Below, in pieces: positions 24,145-31,686 of a DNA stretch of 32,109 bases; position 1 is the first letter of the stretch, and each line of letters begins with the position of its first letter. The position numbers were made by a program, and so were the translations under genes. Source of the stretch: an uncultured Bacteroidota bacterium. Its GTDB lineage: Bacteria > Bacteroidota > Bacteroidia > Bacteroidales > CG2-30-32-10. The notes beneath the pieces were generated by a model that saw only the letters and a list, made by a program, of their open reading frames with translations, was not told the DNA's origin and did no database searches. The DNA lies in the NCBI GenBank assembly GCA_903889915.1, contig CAISZK010000201.1, positions 1 to 32,109 of the forward strand, written 5' to 3'.

Positions 24145-25602
24145 ATGAAAAAGATAATAGCAATTTTATTAGTTTTTGCATTGTTCGCTTCCTGTAAGAA
24201 GCTAACAGATCTTAACAAAAACACCAAAGATCCTTCTACAACCACCGGAGAATCGCTTTTCACCGGAGCTCAGAAAAAACTATTTGAGCAAATGGTTACT
24301 TCAAATGTTAACTACAATATCTGGAGACTTATTGATCAGTATTGGAACGAAACAACTTATCTTGATGAAACCAATTACAACCTTGTTAACAGGACCATTC
24401 CTGATAACCATTGGGACAGGCTTTATGAAGATGTACTGAAAAATCTTACTGAATCTTCAAAGATAATTACAAGCACAACTTATGCAGATCCAAGCCCTGC
24501 TGTTAAACAAAACAAACTTAAGATTGTTGACATCATGTCGGTTTATGCATGGAGTGTACTTGTTGAAACTTTTGGAAATATTCCTTACTCACAAGCATTC
24601 AATTCTACTTATGTTCTGCCTGTATACGATGATGGCAAAACCGTTTACAAAGATTTAATCGCAAGGTTAGATGTAGATTTGGCAGGACTGGATGCTAACT
24701 GGGGAAGCTTCGATGCTGCCGACAACATGTATCAGGGCGATGTTTCGCACTGGATCAAATTTGCCAATTCCCTTAAATTAAGAATGGGAATGGTACTTGC
24801 AGATGACGATCCTGCCTTTTCTCAGGCAACAGTGAATTCAGTTGATTTCACCAATCTGATATCTTCAAATGCTGACAATGCAGTACTTATTTATTTAGGT
24901 TCTGCACCAAATACCAATCCTATGTATGAAGACCAGGTGGCTAGCGGAAGACACGATTTTGTGGCTGCAAATACTCTTGTTGATACCATGAACAACCTGA
25001 ACGACCCAAGACGTCCCTTCTACTTCACACAAGTGGATACTTCCTCCATTGACACCATACATAAGTATGCTTATCTTGGAGCCAACTACGGTCACTCCAG
25101 TAATTACCATGCCTTTTCACATGCAGCAACTGCAATGTGGCTTCCAACTTTCCCCGGAACAATTTTTGAATATTCAGAAGTTGAGTTCCTGCTTGCCGAA
25201 GCTGTTGAAAGAGGTGGTTATACTGTGACCGGTACTGCTGAATCACATTACAACAATGCGATTACTGCTTCTATTGAATATTGGGGTGGCGCTACTTCCG
25301 ATGCTGTAACATACCTTGCTCAGCCAAATGTTGCTTATGCAACAGCTCCGGGCAATTTCAAACAGAAAATCGGTGTACAGCAATGGATCGCTTATTACAA
25401 CCGTGGCTTCGAAGGCTGGACTGAACAACGCAGAATGGATTTCCCTGTTTTGATCCCTGGTCCTAATGCTTTGTCAGCATACCCGGTTCGTTACACTTAT
25501 CCAATCGAAGAGCAGACTTTGAATGGTGCAAATTATAATGCTGCTTCCACTGCAATAGGTGGAGACCTTGTAACCACTAAACTTTTCTGGGATAAATACT
25601 AA
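24145..25602 (+). CDS. SusD/RagB-like nutrient-binding lipoprotein
   Basis: 485 residues. The lipoprotein signal has Cys17 in LFASCKKLTDLNK. The mature protein is helical and TPR-like; NYNIWRLIDQYWNETTYLDE near the N-terminus and FEYSEVEFLLAEAVERGGY in the middle match the SusD-like_2 (PF12771) branch, followed by QQWIAYYNRGFEGWTEQRR. It acts as a lid over the SusC barrel at the cell surface, capturing the substrate. It is transcribed with susC (12-base gap) and followed by a strong terminator. Confidence 0.95.
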   Translation: MKKIIAILLVFALFASCKKLTDLNKNTKDPSTTTGESLFTGAQKKLFEQMVTSNVNYNIWRLIDQYWNETTYLDETNYNLVNRTIPDNHWDRLYEDVLKNLTESSKIITSTTYADPSPAVKQNKLKIVDIMSVYAWSVLVETFGNIPYSQAFNSTYVLPVYDDGKTVYKDLIARLDVDLAGLDANWGSFDAADNMYQGDVSHWIKFANSLKLRMGMVLADDDPAFSQATVNSVDFTNLISSNADNAVLIYLGSAPNTNPMYEDQVASGRHDFVAANTLVDTMNNLNDPRRPFYFTQVDTSSIDTIHKYAYLGANYGHSSNYHAFSHAATAMWLPTFPGTIFEYSEVEFLLAEAVERGGYTVTGTAESHYNNAITASIEYWGGATSDAVTYLAQPNVAYATAPGNFKQKIGVQQWIAYYNRGFEGWTEQRRMDFPVLIPGPNALSAYPVRYTYPIEEQTLNGANYNAASTAIGGDLVTTKLFWDKY

Positions 25603-25625
25603 TTCCGGAACTATTATTTCAAAAG

Positions 25626-25660
25626 AAAAAGGCTGCCTTATTGGCGGCCTTTTTCTTTTT
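25626..25660 (+). terminator. Intrinsic terminator of the susC-susD operon
   Basis: AAAAAGGCTGCC, loop TTATT, GGCGGCCTTTTT forms a 12-bp stem with one G-U pair, followed by CTTTTT. It starts 24 bases after the susD stop. The outer A/T pairs mean it could also act on the opposite strand. Confidence 0.93.
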
Positions 25661-25844
25661 AGCATGCAGGGAGATTTTCTTTTTTTCAAGGGCTATTTTA
25701 AATCAATTTATCAATATCAGAGAATTATTGTAATTTTGAAAAGGAATAATCAAAGCATTATTTCAAAAAAAAAGTCATTAGTGTCCGCAGAGATTATTAC
25801 AATCGTGTTTAAAACCGCATTAAATATTACTTTCCAGAAGATAT

Positions 25845-25957
25845 CGCCCCGACAGGGCTTCTTTTTCTCTGGTGCTATTTTTATTGCAAAGATACCACTC
25901 CTCCGGAGTTCAGAGGCCATAGGGAACTGCAATCCCAGAGGGATGTTATCTTTGTAA
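25845..25957. repeat. Interspersed palindromic repeat with outward -7 boxes
   Basis: Non-coding block with the hairpins GCCC CGACA GGGC, ACTCC TCC GGAGT and ATCCC AGA GGGAT. The last two lie between near-perfect inverted ends TTGCAAAGATA (25884-25894) and TATCTTTGTAA (25947-25957). Each end contains TATCTTTG reading outward, a match to the -7 promoter consensus. Similar G/C palindromes occur at 1605-1770. The rest of 25661-26121 is AT-rich and shows no gene. Confidence 0.6.
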
Positions 25958-26121
25958 TAAAGAAAATGAATTGGTACTTAAGTCACGTAGTGGCGATATA
26001 AAAATTAACCGGACAACAATGAGAAAAAATACTGAACATTATAAAAGCCATAATAAGAACAAGAGTTTTGTATCAACTCTTACCACAATAATCTCATAAC
26101 ACTTTGTTCAAATAAATCATA

Positions 26122-26931
26122 ATGGACACAATCAGAAAAACACAAATCATCATCAATTCAACCATCTTATTTGTGGTTGCTTCAACACTGGAAATGACTT
26201 TGCATGAGTTTGGACATTTCTTCGCTGCAATAATGGTGCATGCAAAAGGAATTTCAATTCACCACAATTATGTTTCAAATGTTGATGATGGAATATCGCT
26301 TCAAAGCTTACTATTTATTAAAGGTGCAGGGCCTTTCATAAGTCTGCTGATTGGCATTCTTTTTCAATGGATATGTTCACATCAGACTAAGCGAAACATG
26401 CTATTCCTGTTCAATCTCTACATGTCGGCTTTCGGTTATATTGGTTTCTTCGGCTACCTGATGATCGCACCCATGTTTACCGGCGGCGACACGGGTTATA
26501 TTTGCTATGCTCTTGGTTTTCCGATCTGGCTTACCATTTCAATAGCATTGGCAGGCGCTGTGGCTTTATTTTTTCTGGTGAATAGCCTGGCAAATTACTT
26601 TGTTGAAATGGGATCAAAAGAGGTGATTGAGAACGGTGAAACGAGGTCACAATTTATTCAATTGTTGCTTGTGTACCCTATATTTATTGGCATCGTAATA
26701 ACCACAGCATTGAATTTTCCCATTCCGGTTTTTCTAAGTTTGATCGCTCCCATCTGCAGCCCTTTTTCTTTTTTCTGGGGCTACAAAAATGCGCTGACAA
26801 AAATCTATTCTTATGACAAAGCCAACAAAGAATTTGAATCATTGAACAAGCTTCATTTCTGGTTATTCTTTTTGCTGGGAATTACAATTATTTATAACAG
26901 GTTGTTGGTGTATGGAATTTTTGCAAACTAA
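26122..26931 (+). CDS. M50-like membrane zinc metalloprotease homologue
   Basis: 269 residues, about seven hydrophobic segments. The zinc motif HEFGHFF sits near residue 29-35 at the end of the first membrane segment (MTLHEFGHFFAAIMVHAKG), as in site-2-protease-like M50 proteins. The usual second motif (N-x-x-P...LDG) is not seen; GGDTGY, near residue 118, may supply an acidic ligand as in M50B-like proteins. If active it would cut substrates in or near the inner membrane; it may instead be an inactive relative. It is followed 13 bases later by a small exported protein, likely in the same transcript. Confidence 0.7.
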   Translation: MDTIRKTQIIINSTILFVVASTLEMTLHEFGHFFAAIMVHAKGISIHHNYVSNVDDGISLQSLLFIKGAGPFISLLIGILFQWICSHQTKRNMLFLFNLYMSAFGYIGFFGYLMIAPMFTGGDTGYICYALGFPIWLTISIALAGAVALFFLVNSLANYFVEMGSKEVIENGETRSQFIQLLLVYPIFIGIVITTALNFPIPVFLSLIAPICSPFSFFWGYKNALTKIYSYDKANKEFESLNKLHFWLFFLLGITIIYNRLLVYGIFAN

Positions 26932-26944
26932 ATCTAACTGTCAA

Positions 26945-27436
26945 ATGAAAATCTTAATTACAATATCACTGTTGGTGTTTGCATCAGTTGGATTTTGTCA
27001 AACCACCGAATCTCTATTATACAATGGACGCGGACAACTGAAAGCAGATACTTCATTTAGTATTTCCGGTAAACAATTAGAACTTTGGAAAGGAGTTGAA
27101 AACCTTTTCATAAAAGAATTGATTTCCGACGTTCAATATTCCACCGTTGCTAAAGAAAATAATTTGTCGGGGCTTTCAATAATTTCTTTTGATTTAGATT
27201 CTGCAAAGCAATTGAAGAATTTTAAGATCATCAAACAGGTCGGTGGCGGACTGGAGGAATGTCTGAAAATTTTCATCAAATCTTTTCAATACCTAAACAC
27301 ATTGGCGCCTGCAGATAATAGTTCATTGACTTACTATATCTCTGTGGACTTTGAGCTAATAGATGCCGCAAAGACAATGGTTACAACACATGCTATTCCT
27401 GTAGCAAAAGTTAAGTTTGATTACATTCAATATTGA
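26945..27436 (+). CDS. Exported protein with TonB C-terminal-like domain
   Basis: 163 residues from the ATG at 26945. An ATG at 26912, overlapping the upstream gene, would add 11 residues ahead of a proper signal peptide (MKILITISLLVFASVGFC). Residues ~60-120 follow the TonB_C pattern: DVQYSTVAKENNLSGLSIIS then FDLDSAKQLKNFKIIKQVGG and GLEECLKIFIKSFQYL, resembling the P-x-A-x-x-x-x-x-G stretch, the G-x-V-x-V strand and the GGG-L-E-E helix of that fold. Without the TM anchor and Pro-rich spacer of TonB it is a periplasmic or secreted stand-alone domain. It probably forms a two-gene unit with the M50-like gene. Confidence 0.68.
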   Translation: MKILITISLLVFASVGFCQTTESLLYNGRGQLKADTSFSISGKQLELWKGVENLFIKELISDVQYSTVAKENNLSGLSIISFDLDSAKQLKNFKIIKQVGGGLEECLKIFIKSFQYLNTLAPADNSSLTYYISVDFELIDAAKTMVTTHAIPVAKVKFDYIQY

Positions 27437-27444
27437 GAAAGGTT

Positions 27445-27490
27445 TCCCTAAACTTTAGACACTTTAGACACTTATAACTTTAGTCACTTT
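27445..27490. repeat. Degenerate ACTTTAGAC repeats overlapping the rlmF stop
   Basis: Repeats of about 9 bases (ACTTTAGAC, ACTTTAGAC, ACTTATA, ACTTTAGTC, ACTTT) fill the 43-base spacer between convergent genes, and the TAA stop of rlmF (27480-27482, minus strand) lies in the last full unit. Confidence 0.7.
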
Positions 27491-28457
27491 CTTTCCGCCA
27501 CCTCTCCCCCATCCACGCTCTTTGTTGTTCTTTGGTTTGAAAAGTCCATGCTACTATGCTGCTTGATTTGTTCCCCTGCCCCATCGGAATTGTTTTCACC
27601 TCCACCGCTTCGGCAAGTTTCAGCGCTTCGTAAATGCTTCTCAAATGTGTTTGTTTTCCAATCAGTGTTGAATACCACAGGCAGTTTGTTGAGAAAAGTT
27701 TACTCTGACGGATCATGTCGCGAACAAATTTCTCCTCTCCTCCTTTGCACCACAGTTCGCTGTTCTGACCGCCGAAGTTTCGTTTGGGTTTTGTTATTTC
27801 TTCTTCGTTCAGATTCGACAGCTTTCGCATTGTGCCTGCGGTTGCTTCAGCATAAGAAGCATAGAATGGCGGATTGCAAATTGAAAGATCGAAGAATTCA
27901 TCTTTGTATAAAATGCCAAAGAAAATATCGTTGGGTTGCTTCTGCAACCTGATCTCAATCTTTCCCTGCAGCACAGCATTCATTTCAATAATTTTGTTTG
28001 CAGATTCAATCGCTACAGTATCTATTTCAGAACCTGTGAACGACCAGCCATATTCTTTGATGCCAATGATGGGATAAACGCAATTGGCGCCAATGCCAAT
28101 GTCGAGGCATCTGATCTTATCGCCCTTTGGAATTTTGCCGAAATTGTTGTTGCCTAACAGGTCGGCCATGTAATGGATGTAGTCCGCTCTGCCGGGAATG
28201 GGCGGGCACAAATAAAATTTAGGGATGCTCCAGTAGTCAATGTCGTAATATTGTTTCAGCAACGCCTTGTTCAGCATGATCACCGCCCTGGGATCAGCAA
28301 AATCAATGGATTCATCATCGTAAATATTCTTCTTTACAAACGGAGCCAGTTCAGGATTGGCAGCAATCAGTTCTTTGAAATCATACCGTTCACGATGTTT
28401 GTTGCGTGGATGCAGGCGGGGTTTTTGTTTTGGGTGTACTTTTTTTTCAGGAAGCAT
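27480..28457 (-). CDS. rlmF: 23S rRNA (adenine-1618-N6)-methyltransferase RlmF
   Basis: 325 residues, the usual length. The N-terminus is basic (PEKKVHPKQKPRLHPRNKHR), followed by family blocks RYDFKELIAANPELAPFV, DFADPRAVIMLNKALL, WSIPKFYLCPPIPGRADYIH, the SAM loop CLDIGIGANCVYPI (117-130) and the catalytic NPPF (195-198, ICNPPFYAS). Then GGQNSELWCKGGEEKFV and the C-terminal MGQGNKSSSIVAWTF. It methylates N6 of A1618 in 23S rRNA using S-adenosylmethionine. It appears to be a single gene, convergent with the TonB_C-like gene. Confidence 0.97.
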   Translation of the reverse strand: MLPEKKVHPKQKPRLHPRNKHRERYDFKELIAANPELAPFVKKNIYDDESIDFADPRAVIMLNKALLKQYYDIDYWSIPKFYLCPPIPGRADYIHYMADLLGNNNFGKIPKGDKIRCLDIGIGANCVYPIIGIKEYGWSFTGSEIDTVAIESANKIIEMNAVLQGKIEIRLQKQPNDIFFGILYKDEFFDLSICNPPFYASYAEATAGTMRKLSNLNEEEITKPKRNFGGQNSELWCKGGEEKFVRDMIRQSKLFSTNCLWYSTLIGKQTHLRSIYEALKLAEAVEVKTIPMGQGNKSSSIVAWTFQTKEQQRAWMGERWRKESD

Positions 28458-28597
28458 GTTTGAATTGTAAGAAGTTTTGTTAATCAGATAAACAGAAATG
28501 GAAAGAAAATTTATTGTTAATGAGGAAGGCCATATTAGGTTTCCGGGCTTTCTACGGTCAAATGTCTTGCACTATGTTGAGCTGTTAAAACATCAAA

Positions 28598-28780
28598 TTA
28601 CTTCAACCATTTGCTCAGTTTTTTTTCAGCTTCTTTCTTTGAAACTGTCTTTCCGTTCAAAGATTGCGGCAGCCCTTCGTTAACCTTTTCTATGAAGATC
28701 AATTTATCCAATAATTCATCAATGTTGAAACTATTTGGAAGTTTATCCAGGGTTTGAATTAATGTTTGCTTTGTTAGCAT
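28598..28780 (-). CDS. Small antitoxin-like protein, no partner seen
   Basis: 60 residues: a helical N-terminal half (LTKQTLIQTLDKLPNSFNID), then ELLDKLIFIEKVNEGL and a Lys-rich tail (SKKEAEKKLSKWLK). This pattern (helix, IDELIDxLIFIEKVxxGL, then KxEAxxxLxKWL) is frequent in small Bacteroidota and cyanobacterial proteins encoded next to RelE/ParE-type toxins. Here the 140 bases downstream to rlmF carry no toxin ORF, and the upstream gene (28903) is not a known toxin. It is either an orphan antitoxin or a different small regulator. The start codon is ATG at 28778-28780. Confidence 0.6.
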   Translation of the reverse strand: MLTKQTLIQTLDKLPNSFNIDELLDKLIFIEKVNEGLPQSLNGKTVSKKEAEKKLSKWLK

Positions 28781-28902
28781 GGTTTAAAATGTTCGTTTTT
28801 ATTTCAACAAAAATAATAAATTTTGAGCATTAAAAAAAATAATCCAAACCCCACGAATCGGGTTGAATATTGAAGAAACATCAAATCGGTTCCTGTGTCT
28901 TA

Positions 28903-29961
28903 TCACACTTCTTTATGCCCGTTATAATCTTTAACACTAATATTGACAAAAACTCCACAACGAGTGGAAGACCCAAACATTTCAATACGTTGGTACAATG
29001 AAGTTGCAACAAATGGTTTTGTATTTCCGGATTTTTCGAAATACTCAGCAACTGTTCTGACTGAAGCTATGCCAATGCTGACTTCAGCATAAAAATTAAC
29101 ACCTGAATTTTTCACTTGTTGCAAGTATATTTCGACATCAATTTCTTTCTGCAATTCCTTATAACCGTTCAGCTTTTCTGCTAGTAATTCTTTTATCTCA
29201 TTCCAGTTTTCTTCTTTGTATTCAATTTCCAGGCAGGCTTTGCGAAGATCGTCAATCTGGTTATTGAATGAGGATATTTTTCTGAGAATGTTATCACGGA
29301 GATATTCCAATTGTTCTGCAGTAAAATCAGAAATATCCGGAATTTTATATAGTGTCTGACAAATAAAATCAGGAAGCTTTTCAGTATTGGATTTTTGTTT
29401 CATTATTTCCCAATCAATAACATCAGGAAAAAGTTTCGGGTCAAGTTCAAGAACAGGGATGTAATCCGCCAGGCATAGAACCTTTTTTAGTTTTTCAATG
29501 TAATACTCAAGTCCTAAACTATCCTGATTATAATGGGATCCAAATTCTATTAATTCTTTATCACAAAAATACATCAGCTCCCAAATTTTAAGTCTTTTCA
29601 AATCATCTTCTGCAATCTCTTTGTGGTTTTTTCTCATATCAGCAATGTTTTGCTTAAGCCTGGAATATGCTACCAACACTTCTTTACTTTTAATTTTCAA
29701 ACCTCGTATTTGTCTTAAAACTCTTTGAGCATCTGCTAAACTTTTATACTCTTTTGATTCCTTAGGAAATCGCCTTATAGACCATGTCAGATAATCATCT
29801 TCGGTCAAAACAGAAAAAATTGTTAATTGAATGTCAAGAAACGAAGAAACTCTTGATTCAATTGCCAATGGGTTTGAAATGAGCAAAAGGATTTTTGTAA
29901 TAAGACTGTCATTAAAGCTGATTTTTATTGTTAGGTCGTGTTGAATATGATACAATTTCAT
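28903..29961 (-). CDS. Unrecognised 352-residue protein, mostly helical
   Basis: No family recognised. No signal peptide; probably cytoplasmic. The N-terminal ~80 residues mix short strands and helices (MKLYHIQHDLTIKISFNDSL). Long charged helices with coiled-coil character follow: 85-125 (RVLRQIRGLKIKSKEVLVAY) and 230-285 (NNQIDDLRKACLEIEYKEEN). The C-terminus is a small strand-rich segment (FYAEVSIGIASVRTVAEYFE then GSSTRCGVFVNISVKDYNGH). Neighbours give no hint: the antitoxin-like gene is 122 bases downstream and an FGE-fold gene is upstream. Codon use looks like the surrounding genes, so recent transfer is not evident. Confidence 0.7.
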   Translation of the reverse strand: MKLYHIQHDLTIKISFNDSLITKILLLISNPLAIESRVSSFLDIQLTIFSVLTEDDYLTWSIRRFPKESKEYKSLADAQRVLRQIRGLKIKSKEVLVAYSRLKQNIADMRKNHKEIAEDDLKRLKIWELMYFCDKELIEFGSHYNQDSLGLEYYIEKLKKVLCLADYIPVLELDPKLFPDVIDWEIMKQKSNTEKLPDFICQTLYKIPDISDFTAEQLEYLRDNILRKISSFNNQIDDLRKACLEIEYKEENWNEIKELLAEKLNGYKELQKEIDVEIYLQQVKNSGVNFYAEVSIGIASVRTVAEYFEKSGNTKPFVATSLYQRIEMFGSSTRCGVFVNISVKDYNGHKEV

Positions 29962-30034
29962 TTCGCAATTTTTTGCTAAAGTAGGGATTTTTGAATTTGA
30001 AAAGTTATGTGTAAAGAAAATTTAAAGTGCTTTT

Positions 30035-30898
30035 TTACTTTTCAATAATTTGCATAAAATACCGGAATCCCAGATCTACTGCGGATTTTGTGTAATGCAT
30101 TCTTGATTTAAGTGTAACATCGCCCCCGGTGCTTTTCCAACTTCCTCCGCATGCCGTTCCTTTTTCTTTTACCATCTCTGCAACGTTTCCACAAACATTA
30201 TAGAGGCCATAGTTGTTAGGTGAATAAGATGAAACAGGGCAGGTAATATCAGCGCCATCCTCTATCCAACCTATATTATTGGAAGGAAAAGCATAGTCAA
30301 CAACCAACTTTTTTGTTATTGTATCTATTTTTATAGACTCATCACCATACTGCCTGAAGTTGCACATAAATTTGCCATTCTGAAATAACCTGTTGCCCCA
30401 CGGATAGAGCAATAGATCCTCGGTTGCCCCTGTGGCCGCATTTTCCCATTCTTTTTGTGTTGGCAAACGGAACAATACTTTTTTGAAATGTCGTTTGGAG
30501 TCAGCATTGTATTTGTCGGTCAACCACGCGCAATACTTTACGGCTGCTTCATAAGTAACATTAACCACAGGGTAGTTATCATAAGCCGGATGGCGAAAAT
30601 AGTAGGTAACGAATGGTTCGTTGTAAGCCAATTTATCCCTCCAGTTCAATGAGTCGGGCAGATAAATTTTGATCATGTCAGTCTTGTTATCTTTAATCAG
30701 ATCAAAACCCCAATAGCGATATAGCAGGTTGGTCACTTCATATTTTCCGGCATACAACGAGTCGGTTATTTTAGCCACTGATTTATCAATTTCCTTCACA
30801 CTGAAGCTCGCATCAGCCGGTTTCCCTTTATCTTTCGGAACAAATGCCATCATGATAATGGCTATAAAAAATGCTAAACACAAAATTGACTTTTTCAT
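30035..30898 (-). CDS. GldK/GldJ-like FGE-sulfatase-fold exported protein
   Basis: 287 residues. The hydrophobic N-terminus (MKKSILCLAFFIAIIMMAFV) is a signal or anchor. The rest is the formylglycine-generating-enzyme fold: YEVTNLLYRYWG (the EVTN block), PVVNVTYEAAVKYCAWLTDK, FRLPTQKEWENAATG, YPWGNRLFQNGKFMCNF, YGLYNVCGNVAEMVKEKG, GGSWKSTGGD and GFRYF. The Cys pair of catalytic FGE, after the GGSW block, is missing (GGSWKSTGGDVTLKSRMHYT), so the protein is likely structural or binding, as are the T9SS proteins GldK and GldJ. The isolated position and lack of a lipobox Cys in the usual place argue against it being the main GldK. A -7 box lies upstream. Confidence 0.8.
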   Translation of the reverse strand: MKKSILCLAFFIAIIMMAFVPKDKGKPADASFSVKEIDKSVAKITDSLYAGKYEVTNLLYRYWGFDLIKDNKTDMIKIYLPDSLNWRDKLAYNEPFVTYYFRHPAYDNYPVVNVTYEAAVKYCAWLTDKYNADSKRHFKKVLFRLPTQKEWENAATGATEDLLLYPWGNRLFQNGKFMCNFRQYGDESIKIDTITKKLVVDYAFPSNNIGWIEDGADITCPVSSYSPNNYGLYNVCGNVAEMVKEKGTACGGSWKSTGGDVTLKSRMHYTKSAVDLGFRYFMQIIEK

Positions 30899-30923
30899 AA
30901 TTGAGGATTTTTAAATAATAACT

Positions 30924-30931
30924 CAAAAATA
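30924..30931 (-). promoter_or_regulatory. Candidate -7 box of the FGE-fold gene
   Basis: The minus strand reads TATTTTTG (TAnnTTTG), 26 bases before the ATG. No -33 TTG at the usual distance. Confidence 0.35.
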
Positions 30932-31146
30932 GATAAATTATTGTGTTGGGATTAAAAATAATTTTTTGAAAAATCAAAAATGAGTGAGCCATGCTGAAAG
31001 AATCTTTAATCAAAAATCTCACAATCCTCCCTTCTTCACAAGCTTTAAAACCAAATCCCCTCAAAGCATCTAACACCACTTCATTTGTCAAGAACCCTGC
31101 AATTGATTGTTGAATAATTCAATGCATTTGTTAAATTCATTGAAAG

Positions 31147-31462
31147 AGACATTATCCTTACGGAGAGAGATATTTCCGTAAGGAAGTGAGACATCTCCGT
31201 AAGGGAAATAGATATTTCCGTAAGGAAGAGAGACATTTCCCTTACGGAAATAGACATCTTCGTAAGGGAAATAGATATTTCCGTAAGGAAGAGAGACATT
31301 TCCCTTACGGAAATAGACATCTCCATAAGGGAAATAGATATTTCCGTAAGGAAGAGAGACATTTCCCTTACGGAAATAGACATCTCCGTAAAGGAAATAG
31401 ACATTTCCGTAAGGAAGAGAGACATTATCCTTACGGAAACAGACATCTCCGTAAGGATAATG
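31147..31462. repeat. Tandem array of fifteen 21-bp hairpin units with 63-bp super-period
   Basis: Units start with AGACAT or AGATAT every 21 bases exactly, from 31147 to 31441. Three types occur: A (ATATTTCCGTAAGGAAGAG), B (CATTTCCCTTACGGAAAT) and C (CATCTCCGTAAGGGAAAT). The order is B', A, C, A-B-C three times, A, B', C', giving a 63-bp super-period. B pairs with the following C over ~13 bp (ATTTCCCTTACGG with CCGTAAGGGAAAT). The terminal B'-C' pair (31423-31437 with 31448-31462, CATTATCCTTACGGA) is a perfect 15-bp stem, and B' at 31150-31164 can also pair with C' at the far end. Open frames across it are a by-product of the 21-base period. Confidence 0.92.
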
Positions 31463-31586
31463 ACTCATTCCCTTTTGCAGGATAATTATTCGAAGGTGAT
31501 AATTAAATTTGCAACTTTTGAATCATTGAATTGTAAAAATACCTAAAATAAAAATCGAAATTGAAAGGCTGTTAAAGAGCGGAAAT

Positions 31587-31626
31587 AAAAAAACGGATTG
31601 TCTTGGATACTTTGAAGACAACCCGC
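31587..31626 (-). terminator. Intrinsic terminator of the Fn3-type gene at the right edge
   Basis: On the minus strand GCGGGTTGTCTT, a 10-base loop and AAGACAATCCGT form a 12-bp stem with two G-U pairs, followed by a T-run (A-tract 31587-31593 on the plus strand). It lies 61 bases after the stop at 31687. Confidence 0.85.
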
Positions 31627-31686
31627 TTTATTGAAATTCCCTGCTGAAAAACTATTTCATGATCTTTCTGAATTTAGATCAAAATT

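Noticed and set aside
28498-28683. Plus-strand 61-residue frame (MERKFIVNEEGHIRFPG type)
   Set aside because: It runs antisense into the antitoxin-like gene and its C-terminal half has no protein-like pattern beyond that gene's shadow.
30035-30898. Active formylglycine-generating enzyme or sulfatase-modifying factor
   Set aside because: The catalytic Cys pair is missing and no sulfatase gene is nearby.
31081-31485. Open frames in three registers across the right array (MSISVREMSLFLTE-type repeats)
   Set aside because: Same cause: an exact 21-base period. None has independent coding evidence, and the array shows arm pairing rather than codon-level conservation.
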